Positions 10,014 to 21,207 are shown, numbered from the stretch's first letter. The stretch: DNA of 27,818 nt from Zoopage sp. CT-All (GCA_004114245.1 QZWS01000088.1:1-27818), one strand, 5' to 3'. Numbers and translations are program-made. Notes: a model not told the origin generated them from the letters alone.

Positions 10014-13000
10014 ATGTCCTCCGCTGACGAGGAGCCCCGCGCCACCGCCGCCGCGTACCCCGACGAGTACGATTCGGAGGAGGACGAGGATTTTGCCGAC
10101 GCTGCGGCGCCGGCCAAGCAGAGTGTAAGCCGCATGCTGGACCGCCTGCATGTGCTCTACGCCGGCGTGTTTTGTGCCTCGCCCTCCGTGGTGGAGTACA
10201 ACTCCGACGACGATGGGGCAACGCTTATGGATGGCACTGAGTGTACTACATCTGATGCGGATGAATAGCGCATGCTGTTGCCTCGAGTCTCCGCCGTCCC
10301 TTCACATTGCAGACCATCCTGACTGATCTGCCCCGCCTGCTAGGACCGCCGTAAGAAGCGCCCGCGCAACAAATACATCATCGAAGAGGCTGAGGTGTCG
10401 GAGGGCGACGATGAAGATGAGGAGGATGAGGATGAGGACGATTTCCGCGAGTTTGCGCGACATGCTGCCCAGACACAGTTGCGAGACCGTGCCGCTGCTG
10501 GACTTCCGCTCGATGGCGATGCGGACTTTGGCGACAATCGCGACCACCTTGCTTTTGACCAGCAGCACAGGGATCGCGAGGTAGAAAAGGCTCAGCTCGC
10601 AGCGCTGGAGTACAACCGCCGATACCGTCAGCAGGACTATGCCGCCAACAACGGATATACAGATGACTATGGTTCGCTCTCGGGAATCGACATCAGGCTT
10701 ATGCTTCCTGACGTCAACGGCCCGAAATTATGGCTTATACGGTGCCGTCCCGGAAAGGAAATGGACGTCCTCGTCGATATTTTGCGAAAGAAAGACGCCG
10801 ATGTCCGTGCCCAGGCCGCAGGCACCACCGCTCTCCGCACCCCGGTCGACATCCTGTCCGCCTTTACCAGGGATCACATCAAGGGATACATATACATTGA
10901 ATCGCTGTCAGTTGACTCGGTGCGTTCCGCCATCGAAGGCGTCGACAATGTATTCCACTCGAAGCCTCCTCAGCTTGTCGAGGTCGCCGAGATGGCAGAG
11001 ACTCTGCGTATTCGAAAAGACCCTCGCGCGGCCCTACTCCGTACGGGCATGTGGGTGCGATGTCGTCGCGGAAAGTATCATGGTGATCTCGGCCGTATTA
11101 TGGACGTGGCCATTGACCGTGAATCCTGCACGCTCCAGCTTGTCCCGCGCCTCGAGTACCGCGACCGTTCACTGGCTTTTGTAGACGACAACGAGGATCC
11201 ATCTCGTAAGCGGAAGCCCCGCGAGCGGCCACCGCAGCGCCTTTTTGATCCGATGCTCGACAAGGACCGTCTTGACGCATCCAAGCCATTGTCCATCCGC
11301 GACAACTACCACTACATTGGCAATGAACGCCTTAAAGATGGCTACGTCATAAAAGACGTTCGTGTCGATCATCTCGATCTCGAGAACCTTAATCCTACCC
11401 TCGACGAAATATCCCGCTTCGCTGGGTCTTCTGCCGACGGCGCCATCGATGACTCGGAGGCAATGAATCTGTCTGTTCTCGCTGGACCCCTCTTGATGGC
11501 CGAGCAAGGCAAGCAGATTGCCGACGTCCATGCCGGAGATCACGTCGAGATCATGGAGGGCAACCTCAGGGGAGTGTTTGGCACTGTCCAGGGCGTATCC
11601 GGGCCTACTGCCACTGTCCAGCTGCACACCGACCTCGGAGACACAACCCTCACATTCCCTGTCCGTATTCTTCAGAAGCGCTTCAGAAGCGGCGATCACG
11701 TACGCGTCGTCCATGGTACAACGCACATTGGTCAGACCGGGCTTGTCGTCAACGTCGCGGGAAGTGTCGTCACCATCATCAGTGATCGCGATCATAGCGA
11801 AATTCAAGTCTTTTCAAAGGATCTGCGCGATGTTGGTGAAAGTGCAGCAGCGTCCGGGGCAGGTACTGCGCAGCAGCAGCGCCAGGCATCAGACGGAGCC
11901 GCAGGCAAAAAGCTCTTTGATTTTGTCGAGCTCGTCGAGTAAGCCGCATGCTTCGCCTACGTTTGCCAGACTAACGTCGTTCGCAGTGGCACAAACGTGG
12001 GCGTTATCATTCAGATAGGAGGCGACGACATGTCCATATTGACTCAGGACGGCAAGATCATGCCCGTCAAACCGCAGCAGATTACCGTTAGCCGCCGCGA
12101 TCCCCGTCGAGGGCAAGCTGCAGACGCAAACGGCGTGCCTATAAATGCAGGCGATCGGGTCCGTGAGACCATGTACCCACACCGCGAAGGCACCGTGCTC
12201 TTTGTCCATCGTCAGCATGCATTCATTCGTGGCTCGGGAGTCATGCTTGCCCAGGGCGGAATCTTTGTTTGTGTTGCCCGCGACCTCATAAATTTGTCGA
12301 CAACCAAGCAAGCGTCGTCCGCAGCAAGAGGCCCAGCGCCTGCGCGGGGCGGGTATGCACGGGGCGGCTTTTCTGGTGGTCGAGGCGGAGCCCGGGACCG
12401 TCTCGTCTCGCAGACCGTCTCCGTTCGCCAGGGCCCACACAAAGGCAAAATTGGAATCGTCAAGGAGTGTCAGGACGAGTCCGCCCGCGTGGAAATGCAT
12501 TCAACCGCCAAGATCATCACGTTCCCCAAAAATATGCTCATCGTGAAATTGTAAGTCGACGCTAGTCTCATCTTGAATGCGATGACCTTTCTAGTCCCGA
12601 CGGTTCCTCACAGCCTGCGGTCGACTTTTCACCCTCTATAACTGCCGGCAATGTCCCGCCCCGTATGGCCACTGGCCTTGGCCCAGTGCCATTTGGCGGA
12701 TCCTCACAGCTTCCAGCGCACCAGCAACCATATATGGGCTACAGTGCTGGCCCCTCTGCTGGCCTAAGCGGATCCAAAACTCCCCATTATTCGGGATCCA
12801 AGACCCCTATGCATCGTTCAAGTCTTGGCGCGGCAACGCCATTTGGAGCCGGCGCCAGTGGAACCCGGGGCTCGGCCTGGGATGCTGGCAGCAAAACACC
12901 ATTTATCTCATCCGGGGACGGCGATAGGACGCCGGCGCCCAGCTCGTGGACCATGGACGGTGATTCGGAGAGACTGGGCAGTGCCTTGGACTCACAGCCA

Positions 13001-13675
13001 GTGTCCACCACTGCGACATGGACCCGTGCTGCCAATGAGGGAATGGGACAAAGTGACCCCTGGGATAGTGCACCGCCGACAAGCGCTTCTGGATGGAGTG
13101 AGCCAGCGAAGCTCTCGGAATCGGCATGGAGAACGGCAGAATCGGCGCCGGCTCCTCAAGCAACGCAAGCGAGATGTATACTACGGCAAGTTCTGACCTG
13201 TGCTCTAGATTCAATCAGGCAGCGGATGCACAGGCAGCGCATACGACGTTGCCATCAGCCTCTCATTCATCCGCGATGCTGCGATCTGAAGACGGTAGCG
13301 TATAGCTGTCCATCTATCTTGCGCCTGATCCAGTTAGAAAATATTGTGCTGCCGTCAGACTGGCCTATCCCCGACGTCATCGTGTCGCTTACAGACGGCC
13401 CGCAATCCGGAGAAAAGGCTGTTGTGGAGCGGCATGTCAGTGGTGCCAGCTACATGGTGCGGCTTCTTGTCGGCGGCGAATCGGTGCAAGTCGGCTGCGA
13501 TTCCATCGAGCCTGTCGTGCCCTCCAAACAGGACCCAGTCGTCATCCTTGCCGGTAATCTCCGAGGCAAGAAGGGCACATTGGCGGGCATCAACAACACC
13601 GTGGGCGTCGTGCAAGGCTCAGGGTTTGATATGATCAAGATGCGGGTTCTGGGAAAGTTGTCTCGGACTATGTAG
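10014..13675 (+). CDS. spt5: transcription elongation factor Spt5 (DSIF large subunit)
   Basis: Six exons (10014-10124, 10344-11938, 11987-12550, 12595-13175, 13223-13294, 13338-13675) give 1086 aa, the normal size. Spt5 with Spt4 clamps RNA polymerase II during elongation. In order: an acidic N-terminus (DDEDEEDEDEDD), the NGN domain from about residue 165 (KLWLIRCRPGKEMDVLVDIL), several KOW domains (RTGMWVRCRRGKYHGDLGRI, AGDHVEIMEGNLRGVFGTVQ), a basic GGYARGGFSGGRGG linker, a C-terminal repeat region with GSKTP units at about 815-880, and a final KOW (VILAGNLRGKKGTLAGI). The acceptors at 13222 and 13337 were chosen to restore frame into ENIVLPSDWPIPDV. The first intron is 219 nt, unusually long here; the other four are 43-48 nt. 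Confidence 0.92.
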
Positions 13676-13688
13676 CTTGTTTGACTTC

Positions 13689-15496
13689 ATGTCGCCGCTG
13701 CACATCATCGCCTGGCTTGTCGCCGCCGTGTGTGCTGGTTATTGGCAGCTTCATGCTAGTTCTCTTCCAATTTGGCCGATCCCACAGATAATCAAGACAG
13801 ACGGCTCCATGCTTGTGCCACTGGCCTCTCGGCCATCGCTCGGTATCCGCATCCTGACCACTGACCCGTCCGCGACTGAATTCCTCCGCGCCGCTATCCA
13901 CCGAACTCTTGATCGCGTCTATAGCAGCTTGATTGTTCCCTCAAGCGATATGCCTACGCAACAGCCAACACATACAGCCGTCATCTCCATGTTATCTGTT
14001 GCTGCAGCCAACGAGAGCTTGGTTCTCACGCAGGATATGGATGAACAGTATAATGCCACCATTACAGAAACTAGTGTAAGGATCGATGGAAACTCCATAT
14101 TTGCGGCTTTACGTGGCCTCGCGACGTTTACACAGCTTGCAGCAAATAGCAATGGTACGGCACACGTCCTAGCCCCGGTTGCTATCATGGATCGTCCGCG
14201 ATTCAAGCATCGTGGCCTGCTACTGGACACTTCTCGATCTTTCATCGCAGTGCCAGATATTTTGCGCATTTTGGATGCTTTGAGCGACGTTAAAGGCAAC
14301 GTGTTCCATTGGCACATTGTCGATTCCCAGTCTTGGCCAATTGCAAGTAGTGTTGCTCCTGAACTTGCTATTTCGGCGGCCTATTCCTCCACAAGCGTGT
14401 ATACTAAAGCGGACGTATCCACTGTGGTGGACTATGCACATGCCGTATTATTGATGTGGACGTCCGTACTTTTAATGCTATTGCTAGCGTGGTGTTCGTG
14501 TCATTCCGGAGTTCGATACACCTGCGCACACCTTTGCGATGTCGCATGCTTACCCCTCGCTCGTTCTCTGTGCCAATGTTCAGCCACGCTGGGATTTATA
14601 CGCTGCCGAGCCTCCGTCGGGCCAATTGGACCCATCCAATCCGCGTTCTCGTATTCTCGTCAACAAGGTCCTCAGGGAGTGGTCGGAGTGGTTCCCTGAT
14701 GCGCAGATCCATATCGGTGGAGACGAAGTCAATATCCGATGCTACGAGGAGCAACTGGGTGATTTTCTCCGTTCGTACAGCCTCACTGCTGCAAATGTCA
14801 CCGGTCGTTGGGTCAAGGATACCGCGCAATATGTCCTCAGTCTTGCAAAGGCCCCCATCGTTTATGAAGAAGCTCTGCTTGAGTATGGTGTCGACGCCAT
14901 GGTTAACACAACACGCATCACCGCCCAGGCCTGGAAAGGAAGCGGCAGTATTGTTGAGCTCGTCAAGCGCGGTGCCTTTGTTATTGATAGCAGCAGTGAG
15001 GCTTTCTACCTTGATTGCGGTCGTGGCGGCTGGGTCAATGACCACAAGCCTATCAACTCCTGGTTTTACATGTCTGATATCCGCGCAGACTCACCAAACC
15101 CTTTGTAGGTGCGATCCGTACAAGTCGTGGCGGCATATTTATCTCCATGACCCTGTGGCTAATTTGACGCAAACTGGCTCAGGCTTGGGTGGCATCGAAG
15201 CATCTCAGGAAAACTTCTTTTCCCATCCTTTTGTGGTGGGAGGCGAATTAGCCCTGTGGACTGAGACTGTGGACAAGCACAACCTGGATGTGGCACTCTG
15301 GCCTCGCTTGGCTGCTGGAATGGAGTTGTTGTGGAGCGGCAGGCGCGACATCCATGGCAAGGAGCGCACTATCAAGTCAGCATTGCCGAGGATACTAGCG
15401 TACCGTCGATGGCTTGTCGCCCATGGCTATGGTGCAGAAGTGATTCAGATGCGTTGGTGCGAGCAGCACCCGGGCGATTGCGAGATGCCTGCATAA
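13689..15496 (+). CDS. GH20 beta-N-acetylhexosaminidase, secreted or vacuolar
   Basis: Three exons (13689-14444, 14488-15062, 15109-15496) give 572 aa. It would hydrolyse terminal GlcNAc/GalNAc, for example chitobiose from cell-wall chitin turnover. A signal peptide (residues 1 to about 28, LHIIAWLVAAVCAGYWQL) is followed by the GH20 N-terminal domain and the catalytic barrel. Landmarks are RPRFKHRGLLLDTSRSF, GNVFHWHIVDSQSWP, RGVRVIPEFDTPAHT, the catalytic D331-E332 in IHIGGDEV, and SWCDPYKSW. Introns of 43 and 46 nt restore these blocks; the second donor (GTTTTA) is weak. Several N-glycosylation sequons are present. The start codon is 13 bp after the spt5 stop on the same strand, so the promoter must lie in spt5 or transcripts may be shared. 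Confidence 0.92.
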
Positions 15497-15595
15497 TGTC
15501 GCAATCGATAGATGCCGAGTGATTGCCATTTTTGCTTGAACGCTTAAATACATCTAGCAACATGCGCGTACATTGCGATTCCAACAAGAAGCATA

Positions 15596-18500
15596 TCATC
15601 CGTGTGTCAACGTTGACTGGTTACGTTCTGGGTCGCTTAGCCGAATCACCTTGTCATGGCTCGGATCCAGATTGATAGAACTAACGGTGTCGTCAAACTA
15701 TTTCAATGTACAACACATCTCACCTCATATCCTGCGGAGTAATCAGAATGAATTGAGTGCTCTCGGACTCTTTCGCACAGTCAATCATCAGCTTCATCGA
15801 TGTCCTGCGATTTACTGCATCCATGAAAACGTCGAACTCGTCCAGACTAAATATTATTTTATACAATGAACTATCGCAACAGCACTCACCATCGAATGGG
15901 CGAGCCCATGGCTTCCCAGAGCGACAGTAACATGCAAATAGTAGAAAACGACTTTTCTCCCCCGGAAAGCGACCTTGCGTCCTTGTCGCATGTACCCGGC
16001 TCGGCAACATCATCTGTCTGGACACGCGGATTGAGACTGCGCTTTTCATGGTCAAACTCCAAACTTCCAGCATAGCCGCGTTGAGCTAAATACCACTGGA
16101 ACTGTCGCTGAGCACGCTGGCCAATGCTCAGACGGAAGAGTGTTAGACGGCGCATCCTTTCCCGGAGCGATGTAAGAATGGCCTAGTAACTGTCAAGATG
16201 CCGTAGAGCAGAGAGTCATGTTACATGAGTCTCGGATATCATGCTCGTGAGCTCGTGGCGGACCCGAATAAAGGCTTCGGTCTTGGCTTTCAAATCGGTT
16301 TCAACCTCTTCTATCGTACATCCAAAGCTATGTCTGGTTAGGCAAGTATAAGATGCTTTGAGCCAACCCTCGTTCGGCCTCCTGAATGCGCTTCTGAACG
16401 TGTCTGATCTCCATATCAAGTTTGTCGCATGTCTTGGACGGTTTAACGCGCTCAGGGCAGTAGGATATCGCCTTGGCTTGGGCGCCCTATTGACACTATA
16501 AGGAGACGGAAGGGAGGGAACGGCATACCGCAACTCTTTCTGCTGATGCTGCGAGCTCCTCGCGAATATGCTCCAGCTTGTCCACCGCATCAGCAAGCCT
16601 TCTTTGCGTTGTTCCGTGTTTCCCTTCCCATCCAACACGCTCTTGAATGGCCGCATTTAGCTGATTCTATATCAACGCAATGAGTCAATCGTAGGGAGCA
16701 CGCTGAACGAGCCTGGGCCTCTCTGACACGAGAAAAAGCGTCGTTGACAACTTTCGTCGCTTCCTGCACTTCGCTGCTCTTGGCAGTGTGTTCATCGCTC
16801 AATCCGCGGTGAATTCGAGATGCCTCAAGGAATTGTGCTTTGACAGTGTCAAGCTCCGTCTCTGTTTCGCGAAGAACCTCCTCCATGGCTGCAATATTCG
16901 CAGGCTCATCCACTTGCAGGCGCAAGCGAAGTGTCTGGATCTGGCCTTTTCTACGGCTCATATTCTGTGACAAATCCGCAATCGTATTCTATACATGCAT
17001 GTAGGATATCGAAGGCCGCTATTTCATACTCACTCGAATGGCCCTCGCACGATCTTCTGCATCATGGAGCGTCTGGGTGACAGTGTGCTCGGTTTGCTTC
17101 AGCTTGTGCAGTCGTGCCTCGCAAGACTCCAGATCTGCTTGGAGAGCCATTATGCGGCTTTCGACGCTGCCAGAAAGACGTGCTGGTCCGTTACGGGTTG
17201 ACTCCAAGGCGATTGTCGATCGACCAGCACTAGTTACACGTCAAGATGGATAACGTCGAGCTAGTCATACCGACTTCCAACTTGATAGCCACTCACGGTG
17301 TAGCAAGCGCAGACATTTCTTGGGAATCCGCGTCCATCATTGTGCATGATGCGCTCGGCCTCTTCGCGCCCTTCAACAAGTATCGACTGCTCGATGCGAA
17401 AGCTATTGATGAACTGTCGTTTGACGTGTTCATCGTCAAACTGGAAATGGTCAACGACAGCAAGTGGATGCGGCCAAAAACCTCGAGGCATCGAAAAATG
17501 GTGAGAAAACGCGAATCTGGCTCCCCCAACGAGTAGTCAAAGAGATCTTCTGCAGCAACGTGGACCCGAATCTTGGAGCTGCCACTAAAATGGCGGATCG
17601 CTTACTTTGTCTGGATTGACGTTCAAAACAACGCACCGTGCATGGCGCTCAATGATGGAGAAGAGTAATTTGCGATCGTCATGGTTTCGAACCAAGAAAT
17701 CGCTTAAACCCGAGCCAATAAGGGATTCCACAATTGACGCCCATTTTTGATTCCGGAGCTTGACGTGCATTCCTATAAGCATTGTCAAAGAGGCGAATAG
17801 AATACCTCATTACCTAATGGGCCGATAGGGCGCTCATGAAATCGACGCTCGGCGTGGATATCGCGAATAATCCCAGGCATCTCTGCGCCATAGAGCGCCA
17901 GCTTGTTGGTACGCTGGCCTTGGGTTGACGCGAGATCTCGTCGAAGACGCGCCAATTCTGAATTCTCCCGGCCAATCTCGGCCTTGACGTTGCGGATAGC
18001 ATCGCGATGACTTCGTACTTCTGCTTCAATAATGATTTCCTTACCACGTTCCTATCCAGCCGTCAATAACTCGAATGGACGAACACACATGCTTGCCTGG
18101 TCCATTCGCAGTGAGATGTCGTTCATTTCTCCCTCTAGCCTAACCACATCCTCCCCAACTTGTTGGAGCGCCTCGCTTAGGAGTATGCAAATAAAGATGT
18201 CAGGAGACAGAATTAGAAACGACAAATAAACTGCACCTGCTATTTTTTGCCGCAGCGAGTTTTTCCTGCGCGATCTTACTTTTATAGTCGGCTGCCTTGG
18301 CTCTTACCGCCTTGAACACCGTGTCGATTTCTCTCTCCTCGGTCTAGATGCGATGCCGCAGTTAGCCAATATTTGAGCCACGGAAATGCAACCTTGATGG
18401 CGTTGATCTTGACTTTGACAGCACGCTCATCTTCTTGCAGCTTTTTCAGCGCATTCTGCTGCGGGGCACTCTCCGTCGCAATGGTCTGCAGTTCCGCCTC

Positions 18501-19625
18501 GAGAGCGACAACGGCATCTGATTTCTCCTTGATTCGATCGACTTCTTCGGCGATCTGCAGCTCCAGAGCGGGAATCTTCCCTTCGGCTCTGGCTAGCTTG
18601 GAAGCGACCTCGCCGTGGTCCTTCTCGATCTCCTCGACTTGACCCCAGGCCATTTGATCCTTGAGCTGCTCAAGACGACCCGCGAGCTCGCGTGCTTGCT
18701 GCATATCGACGCGTTTGGCCTTTAGATCGTTGACCTTCTTTAGCATGTCTGGGATTACGGACTGCTTGCGCCTGATGATGTCTTTGGTGCTTTCATAGTT
18801 TGCGCGAACGGTGTTGTACTCTTCGTTCAGCTGGTCGAGCTGGGTGCCTTTGAGAAAGAACTGATACTTTTGCTCGGGAGTCGAATTGCTGAGAAAGGCA
18901 CGGGCTAGATCCTGCGTAAGGACGTTCAGGGGGTTGGAAACTTGGATGGAGAACTGGTCGAGTATTGCATCGAGATCATCGCGTTTCTTGGACACGACCT
19001 TGCCGGATGCATTTTTGAGCTGGTACTGGGAGCCGCCATCGCGGTGAATTCGGCGCTCGACGATAATGCAGTCTCCGTATTTCTCATGCTGGAAGGCCTC
19101 GTCGCCGCGGTTGCGAAGCTTGCAGGTGATTTGCGCAACGGCAGCGCCTTCGCGAATGAGGCCCTTGAGCGAGGTTGCGCGCTGTGTCGCGGACGCTTTC
19201 CCGCCGAGACAAATAGTAATTGCCGTTAGAATCGCACTCTTTCCGCTCCCGTTGTGCCCGATGATGAAATTGAGGCGCGGGGAGAGGCTGACGTGGAGGT
19301 GGCGATGGCACATGAAGTTGACCAGGTCCACAGACTCGAGGACGCCGCTCTGCGCCGCTCCACCATGCACCAGCGTGGGCCTCGGAATTGACTGTGCCGA
19401 ACTATCTTCGAAATCCATGCCTTCGCTCTCGCTATCCTCGTCATAGTCCAGATCGCCGAGCATGGCGTCGGATGCCAGCGCGGTGTCCTGGTCCAGGCCA
19501 TCGTCGCAGATCACTCGCCGCTGCTTCGCGCCTATCCGCTGCTCATCACCGCTGTTGGCTTCAAGGTCGCCATCGATCGACTGGGATGACGCGCCGAGGT
19601 TTGAATGGGGGCGTTTTGGCGGCAT
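15596..19625 (-). CDS. smc6: SMC6, structural maintenance of chromosomes protein 6
   Basis: Fifteen exons on the minus strand give 1132 aa: 19625-18393, 18343-18237, 18175-18097, 18051-17814, 17772-17637, 17584-17482, 17440-17271, 17229-17034, 16988-16713, 16666-16529, 16486-16368, 16327-16225, 16182-15890, 15846-15724, 15680-15596. Smc6 pairs with Smc5 in the DNA-repair and restriction complex. Walker A GHNGSGKS is at 123-130, NPLNVLTQDLAR follows, then long coiled coils with a hinge near the middle. The ABC signature LSGGEKSFS starts at about 1038 and Walker B CLDEFDVFMD is at about 1064. The end, LITPQDMSS then VIRLSDPERNQSTL, matches Smc6. Introns are 40-61 nt; intron 3 is GC-AG (CAG|GCAAGC). 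Intron 9 is either GC-AG (CAG|GCTCGT) or starts 15 nt earlier at CGT|GTCAGA. The acidic N-terminal 90 residues look disordered. Confidence 0.93.
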
Positions 19626-19871
19626 GGCTGTGGCAGTGTCGAAAATGCTTTCACGCGTCTGAGGCGAAGATGCGCCCAAAACAGAGTCTGGCAGCGCACA
19701 GTGCTGGAGCTCTTCCATTTGAATACATGGGAAATGGATTTGCATTGCTTCTCCATTTGAATACACACGCATGCCCCATCAGGCCATCAGATAACAGAAA
19801 AGTGTACAGCGGTGCCTGGACGGGCCTGCAATCCCCTCCCACTCACACCAACTTGTGCTCGCCGCCCCAAC
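19626..19871. promoter_or_regulatory. spacer upstream of smc6, with a 14-bp direct repeat
   Basis: This spacer separates divergent smc6 from the first secreted-protein unit. TCCATTTGAATACA occurs twice in direct orientation, at 19714-19727 and 19752-19765, spaced 38 bp apart. The duplicated block shared with the second unit begins at about 19769, just after the second repeat. The repeats could be regulatory for smc6 or scars of the rearrangement; sequence alone does not tell. Confidence 0.4.
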
Positions 19872-20063
19872 ATGGCCATCCAGAAGCAGGTCAAGCAGTT
19901 GAGGAAAGAATTGGCTGTGAGGCAGCGCACATGTGGCTTTTATCGCCTGTCCCTTGTCAAGAGTAGTCCGCTGCTGTCGTTTTTTTTGCACACCACCAAT
20001 CCGCTACATCCCATTTGCTGCGCCCATTCATCACGCAGCAACACTCTCAAAAATCCTCTATAG
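19872..20063 (+). other. upstream mini-ORF of unit A (conserved 5' part)
   Basis: An ATG opens 63 codons beginning MAIQKQVKQLRKELAVRQ and stops 4 nt before the main start codon. The first 18 codons are conserved in unit B as MVIQKQTKQLRKELVVRQ; after that the frames diverge and unit B stops at codon 23. The conserved part is a short amphipathic Lys/Leu/Gln helix followed by GTGAGG, which could be a splice donor. It may be a translated uORF, or a captured first exon of an unrelated gene (it faintly recalls the start of G-protein gamma subunits). Neither can be proved here. Confidence 0.45.
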
Positions 20064-20067
20064 AATC

Positions 20068-21144
20068 ATGAAGTCCCTGCTTCTTCTCGCTCTTGTTGCT
20101 CTTGCCGCCTTTACCCCTGATGCCCTTGCTTCACATGGCAAAACACTTGAGAAGATCAAAAGGGATCCCAATACTGCCCTCCCCTTTGAGCTTCGCCAAA
20201 CTTTGATGAGCTATCTTACTGAAAATGACCGGAGAAAATATGCCCAGGCCAGCTCTGCATCCTATAAAACTGTTATGCAACTCAACCACGGGTTTGTTTT
20301 CTATATGCTTCTGAGAGCGTTCGAGAAATACAAAATGAGTATTCCGGAGGACACAGTTTGGTCCATTGTCGCAGCAATGAAGTTTTTAGACTACAGGCAA
20401 ATTATTTCCCTTGGTCGCTTGATCAGTGAGATCGGTTTCGACAAGTTGCAAAGCGATTATAATTTGACAGCAAAGCTTGCAAGCCTTACAATATGTTCAC
20501 CAGATTCGAACGCTAGATGGAAAGGCATAGTGGTCACCACAGACCCGCATAGCCTCATTCAATTGGCGCGTGCCGCTGACGGTTTGGGGTTAACGCGCAT
20601 TGCTGAGCCACACGATATAATCACCGCACTTTTCCTGGCAAATACTGAGCAGTTAAGCAACGGCCTCAAAATTGATGAGAAGTGGATTAACGATGGCTCC
20701 CTGGCTTGGCTTGTGGAATCGCTTACTCACAGGAAACCAAGGCCACGTCCTGGCATTCGATTCTCTCGCGAAGATATATCTGCGATATTTGGTTCAATAA
20801 TCTACTCGATGATCAGTCCACAGGTGCTTGCTCGTAAATCCCCATTGACTCTGGATGTCTTCACTGCAATCATTGACTGGATGAAAGTAGTGTTGAATGC
20901 TATACGATCACTCTATGATCATAATTCAATTGAAGTGCCAATTATGTCTGAGTCGGGACGGGTTGTGGCCACTCCAATTCCATATGATATTACAGTGGGA
21001 GGGATCAAAAAATTACTTGTACTGCACCCAAGCATCATGGCACTGGTCGCTGGCTTGGTCAAGCTACTTAGTCGCACAGATAGCTACCAGCCTATACATG
21101 GCCTCGAGGACATCATCAAGTGGTCTGCGCGCATTGTAGGTTAG
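20068..21144 (+). CDS. secreted F-box-like protein, copy A (C-terminally shortened)
   Basis: An intronless gene of 358 aa. I do not recognise a named family. Residues 1-21 form a clear signal peptide (MKSLLLLALVALAAFTPDAL, cleavage near ALA|SHG). Residues 38-70, LPFELRQTLMSYL...ASSASYKTV, match the spacing of an F-box helix bundle (LPxEL...L..YL...D). The rest is mostly helical with few cysteines and no repeat I can see. It is about three-quarters identical to copy B by eye, but stops after ARIVG. A one-base difference (GGTTAG here, GGTATAG in B) creates a stop; the downstream DNA still resembles the last 24 codons of B. Codon usage is AT-richer than in the neighbours. An F-box is normally nucleo-cytosolic, so its presence behind a signal peptide is odd; divergent sequence could make the F-box match fortuitous. 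Confidence 0.85.
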   Translation: MKSLLLLALVALAAFTPDALASHGKTLEKIKRDPNTALPFELRQTLMSYLTENDRRKYAQASSASYKTVMQLNHGFVFYMLLRAFEKYKMSIPEDTVWSIVAAMKFLDYRQIISLGRLISEIGFDKLQSDYNLTAKLASLTICSPDSNARWKGIVVTTDPHSLIQLARAADGLGLTRIAEPHDIITALFLANTEQLSNGLKIDEKWINDGSLAWLVESLTHRKPRPRPGIRFSREDISAIFGSIIYSMISPQVLARKSPLTLDVFTAIIDWMKVVLNAIRSLYDHNSIEVPIMSESGRVVATPIPYDITVGGIKKLLVLHPSIMALVAGLVKLLSRTDSYQPIHGLEDIIKWSARIVG

Positions 21145-21207
21145 ATCCTGAGGATGCGTGGTGGATAGAGAGTTGGGAAAAGGTGTTGGGAGCTGAGCTT
21201 GCAATAA

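Larger units (their letters stand above)
19769..21207 (+). repeat. tandem duplication unit A (direct repeat, about 1.44 kb)
   Basis: The block starts with GCATGCCCCATCAGGCCATC and is closely similar to 22221-23674. It contains the upstream mini-ORF, a T-rich leader, the leader segment CACGCAGCAACACTCTCAAA, and the whole coding gene. Similarity ends just past the gene. Both units are lower in GC than neighbouring genes. Substitutions are spread throughout the coding region, so the duplication is not very recent. Confidence 0.9.

Noticed and set aside
10125-10268. Reading spt5 exon 1 straight through as a separate 85-aa protein
   Set aside because: A good GTAAGC donor and a CTAG acceptor join exon 1 in frame to the conserved basic and acidic Spt5 N-terminus. 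Read-through is kept only as a possible retained-intron product.
13176-13337. Frameshift or pseudogene call for spt5
   Set aside because: The apparent odd stretch (Arg/Cys-rich reading at about 13170-13330) disappears when introns 13176-13222 and 13295-13337 are removed. The frame then joins smoothly to the last KOW domain.
14456-15496. Plus-strand frame of 346 codons over the hexosaminidase
   Set aside because: Only its last part (from 15109) is real, as exon 3. The upstream part reads GH20 exon 2 in the wrong frame.
19872-19926. Call of a G-protein gamma subunit from the mini-ORF
   Set aside because: The resemblance covers fewer than 20 residues. No downstream exon with the family's core or a C-terminal CaaX box was found in either unit.
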